From Candidatus Eiseniibacteriota bacterium (GTDB lineage: Bacteria; Eisenbacteria; RBG-16-71-46; CAIMUX01; VGJL01), in contig WJJW01000092.1 of the NCBI GenBank assembly GCA_014729455.1, positions 1 through 7,999 on the forward strand: a stretch of 7,999 nt of DNA, read 5' to 3'. The position numbers and the translations under genes were made by a program. Shown here in pieces: positions 6,935 through 7,999 of the stretch. Each line of letters begins with the position of its first letter. Position 1 is the stretch's first letter. The notes under the pieces were generated by a model. The model had not been told where the DNA came from and searched no databases. It saw only the letters and a list, made by a program, of their open reading frames with translations.

Positions 6935-6964
6935 TTGACAGGCCCGTCCGCCGGTCCCTACTGT
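6935..6964 (+). promoter_or_regulatory. Probable sigma70-type promoter for rho
   Basis: A perfect TTGACA (6935-6940) lies 18 bp before TACTGT (6959-6964), which keeps T1, A2 and T6 of the -10 consensus but only 3 of 6 bases overall. A T-rich patch (GATTTTCA) lies just upstream of the -35. The predicted start near 6971 leaves a leader of about 150 nt before the rho GTG. It is weaker than the promoter at 4458-4486 because of the -10. Confidence 0.55.
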
Positions 6965-7056
6965 CCTGCGTTGGGGCGGCGGATCATGCCGATCCGACCT
7001 CCCGGTCACGATCCACCCCAGATCTCGTGAAGAAACTTCCAACCCGTCCCTGAGGA

Positions 7057-7107
7057 ATGCACACACACACAGCCTTGGGGTATCGGTACGGCCGTTCGAG
7101 CCGTTGA
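7057..7107 (+). CDS. Possible 16-aa leader peptide upstream of rho
   Basis: An ATG at 7057 opens a short frame encoding MHTHTALGYRYGRSSR, ending in TGA at 7105-7107. The TGA overlaps the GAGGT ribosome site (7106-7110) of rho, so translating it could affect rho initiation. E. coli has a leader ORF, rhoL, at the same place, though no sequence similarity is evident. Against it, the GAGG before the ATG is only 1 nt away, too close for normal initiation, and ORFs this short arise easily by chance. Confidence 0.2.
   Translation: MHTHTALGYRYGRSSR
7060..7071 (+). repeat. (CA)6 microsatellite in the rho leader
   Basis: Six perfect CA units stand out in a region with no other simple repeat. They fall in the rho leader and encode the His-Thr pairs of the possible leader peptide. 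The repeat is short and could be chance, but its RNA is C-rich and unstructured, as a Rho ligand would be. Confidence 0.6.
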
Positions 7108-7119
7108 GGTCCTGTTTTC

Positions 7120-7999
7120 GTGCCAGAAAAGCAGAAAGAAGAGACGGAAGAGATCCGCGCGTCCTCCGATCCGGCGATTGCCGGCGCGACCGTGCGTCGG
7201 CCCCGCAAGGCAAAGGACTTCATGGACATCGCCCAGATGAAGCGCAAGACCATCTCCTCGCTGGTGAAGGTCGCGCAGGATCTGGGGATCCAGGGGACGA
7301 GCGGCATGCGCAAGCAGGATCTGATGTTCCGGATCCTCGAGGCGCAGACGAACAAGAGCGGGCTGATCTTCGCGGAGGGAGTCCTGGAGATCCTCCCGGA
7401 AGGGTACGGGTTTCTCCGATCCGTCGATTACAACTACCTTCCGAGCGCCGATGACATCTATGTCTCCCCGTCGCAGATCAAGCGCTTCGATCTACGGACC
7501 GGGGACACGGTCTCGGGGCAGGTCCGTCCGCCGAAGGACGGCGAGCGCTACTTCGCGCTCCTGCGGGTCGAGGCGGTCAACTTCGAGGGGACCGACGCGG
7601 CGAAGCAGAAGACGCTCTTCGACAACCTGACCCCGCTCTATCCGGAGGAGAAGCTCAACCTGCAGATGAAGAACCGGGACATCTCGACCCGGATCATCGA
7701 TCTGCTGGCGCCGGTCGGGAAGGGGCAGCGCGGGTTGATCGTCTCGCCGCCGAAGGCGGGGAAGACGATGATCCTCCAGAAGATCGCCAACTCGATCACC
7801 GAGAACCATCCCGAGGTCCTCCTGATCGTGCTGCTGATCGACGAACGGCCCGAGGAGGTCACCGACATGGAGCGGTCGGTGCAGGCCGAGGTGGTCAGCT
7901 CCACCTTCGACGAGCCGGCGGAGCGCCACGTGCAGGTCGCCGAGATGGTGATCGAGAAGGCGCGCCGGCTGGTCGAGCACCGGCGGGACGTCGTGATCC
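7120..7999 (+). CDS. rho: Transcription termination factor Rho (3'-truncated by the window)
   Basis: Rho is a hexameric RNA helicase/ATPase that ends transcription. The first 293 residues are present; E. coli Rho is 419 aa, so roughly the last third lies beyond the edge. Visible parts are the N-terminal helical domain with MRKQDLMF (63-70), the RNA-binding cold-shock-like fold with GYGFLR (95-100) and DDIYVSPSQIKRFDLRTGD (111-129), RPPKDGERYFALL, GKGQRGLIVSPPKAGKT with the Walker A P-loop (210-216), LLIDERPEEVTDM (238-250), and STFDEPAERHVQVAEMVIEKA. The frame is intact. The GTG at 7120 has GAGGT (7106-7110) at 9-nt spacing and adds a charged N-terminal stretch of 34 residues. The ATG at 7222, with AAAGGA 4 nt upstream, would begin where E. 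coli Rho begins. The longer start is preferred, but both are plausible. Confidence 0.97.
   Translation, partial: MPEKQKEETEEIRASSDPAIAGATVRRPRKAKDFMDIAQMKRKTISSLVKVAQDLGIQGTSGMRKQDLMFRILEAQTNKSGLIFAEGVLEILPEGYGFLRSVDYNYLPSADDIYVSPSQIKRFDLRTGDTVSGQVRPPKDGERYFALLRVEAVNFEGTDAAKQKTLFDNLTPLYPEEKLNLQMKNRDISTRIIDLLAPVGKGQRGLIVSPPKAGKTMILQKIANSITENHPEVLLIVLLIDERPEEVTDMERSVQAEVVSSTFDEPAERHVQVAEMVIEKARRLVEHRRDVVI

Larger units (their letters stand above)
6971..7119 (+). promoter_or_regulatory. C-rich, G-poor rho leader, possible Rho-binding (rut-like) region
   Basis: In the 80 nt from 6991 to 7070, I count 32 C, 14 G, 22 A and 12 T. This strand bias is opposite to the G-rich coding around it. Pyrimidine-C dinucleotides are spread throughout, and the segment looks weakly structured. 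Rho binds unstructured C-rich RNA, and E. coli rho is known to be autoregulated by attenuation in its leader. A rut-like autoregulatory role is therefore plausible here but not shown. Confidence 0.4.

Noticed and set aside
7492..7980. Minus-strand frames opposite rho
   Set aside because: rho is conserved across the whole stretch; the antisense frames are shadows.
1..7999. An undescribed defence, mobile or biosynthetic system
   Set aside because: The genes are recognisable housekeeping families in a uniform GC-rich style. No transposase, integrase, CRISPR repeats, tRNA or composition break was seen, so only the KARI-like variant and the leader features merit attention.

Overview
This 8-kb window is GC-rich (roughly 70% by eye), densely coded and all on the plus strand. 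It holds four complete genes and the first part of a fifth. The order is a family-B DNA polymerase II (polB), primosomal helicase PriA (priA), a predicted TPR lipoprotein, a divergent ketol-acid reductoisomerase (IlvC) family protein, and transcription terminator Rho (cut by the window end). The lipoprotein signal and the gene content suggest a Gram-negative-type, GC-rich bacterium. The phylum cannot be fixed from the sequence; a poorly sampled FCB-like or candidate phylum is a guess only.

Region 1-4432 is a replication-restart unit. A strong GC hairpin at the left edge probably ends an upstream transcript. It is followed by a TACAAT -10 element only 6 nt before the polB ATG, with no Shine-Dalgarno, so polB is probably translated from a leaderless mRNA. 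The polB stop and the preferred priA GTG overlap as GTGA, which suggests translational coupling. In E. coli, Pol II and PriA are both linked to restarting replication at damaged forks, so the pairing makes sense.

Region 4433-5943 has its own clear sigma70-type promoter (TTGACA, 17 bp, TAGATT). It drives a 430-aa predicted lipoprotein with several TPR-like helical pairs and a tryptophan/tyrosine-rich C-terminal module. Two hairpins follow the gene; the second has a short T-run and is probably a terminator.

Region 5944-6891 encodes a 315-aa IlvC-family protein. It keeps the family's fold signatures, but two active-site positions that are charged in characterised enzymes are Ser and Gln here, and no valine/leucine pathway genes lie nearby. 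It may not be a standard KARI. Region 6892-7119 carries the rho promoter and a roughly 150-nt C-rich, G-poor leader with tiny ORFs. This would suit Rho autoregulation, but that is inference. rho then runs off the right edge.

This is mostly a housekeeping region. I see no mobile element, CRISPR array, tRNA/rRNA or defence cluster. The most interesting items are the atypical KARI-like protein, the rho leader, and the leaderless, coupled polB-priA unit.
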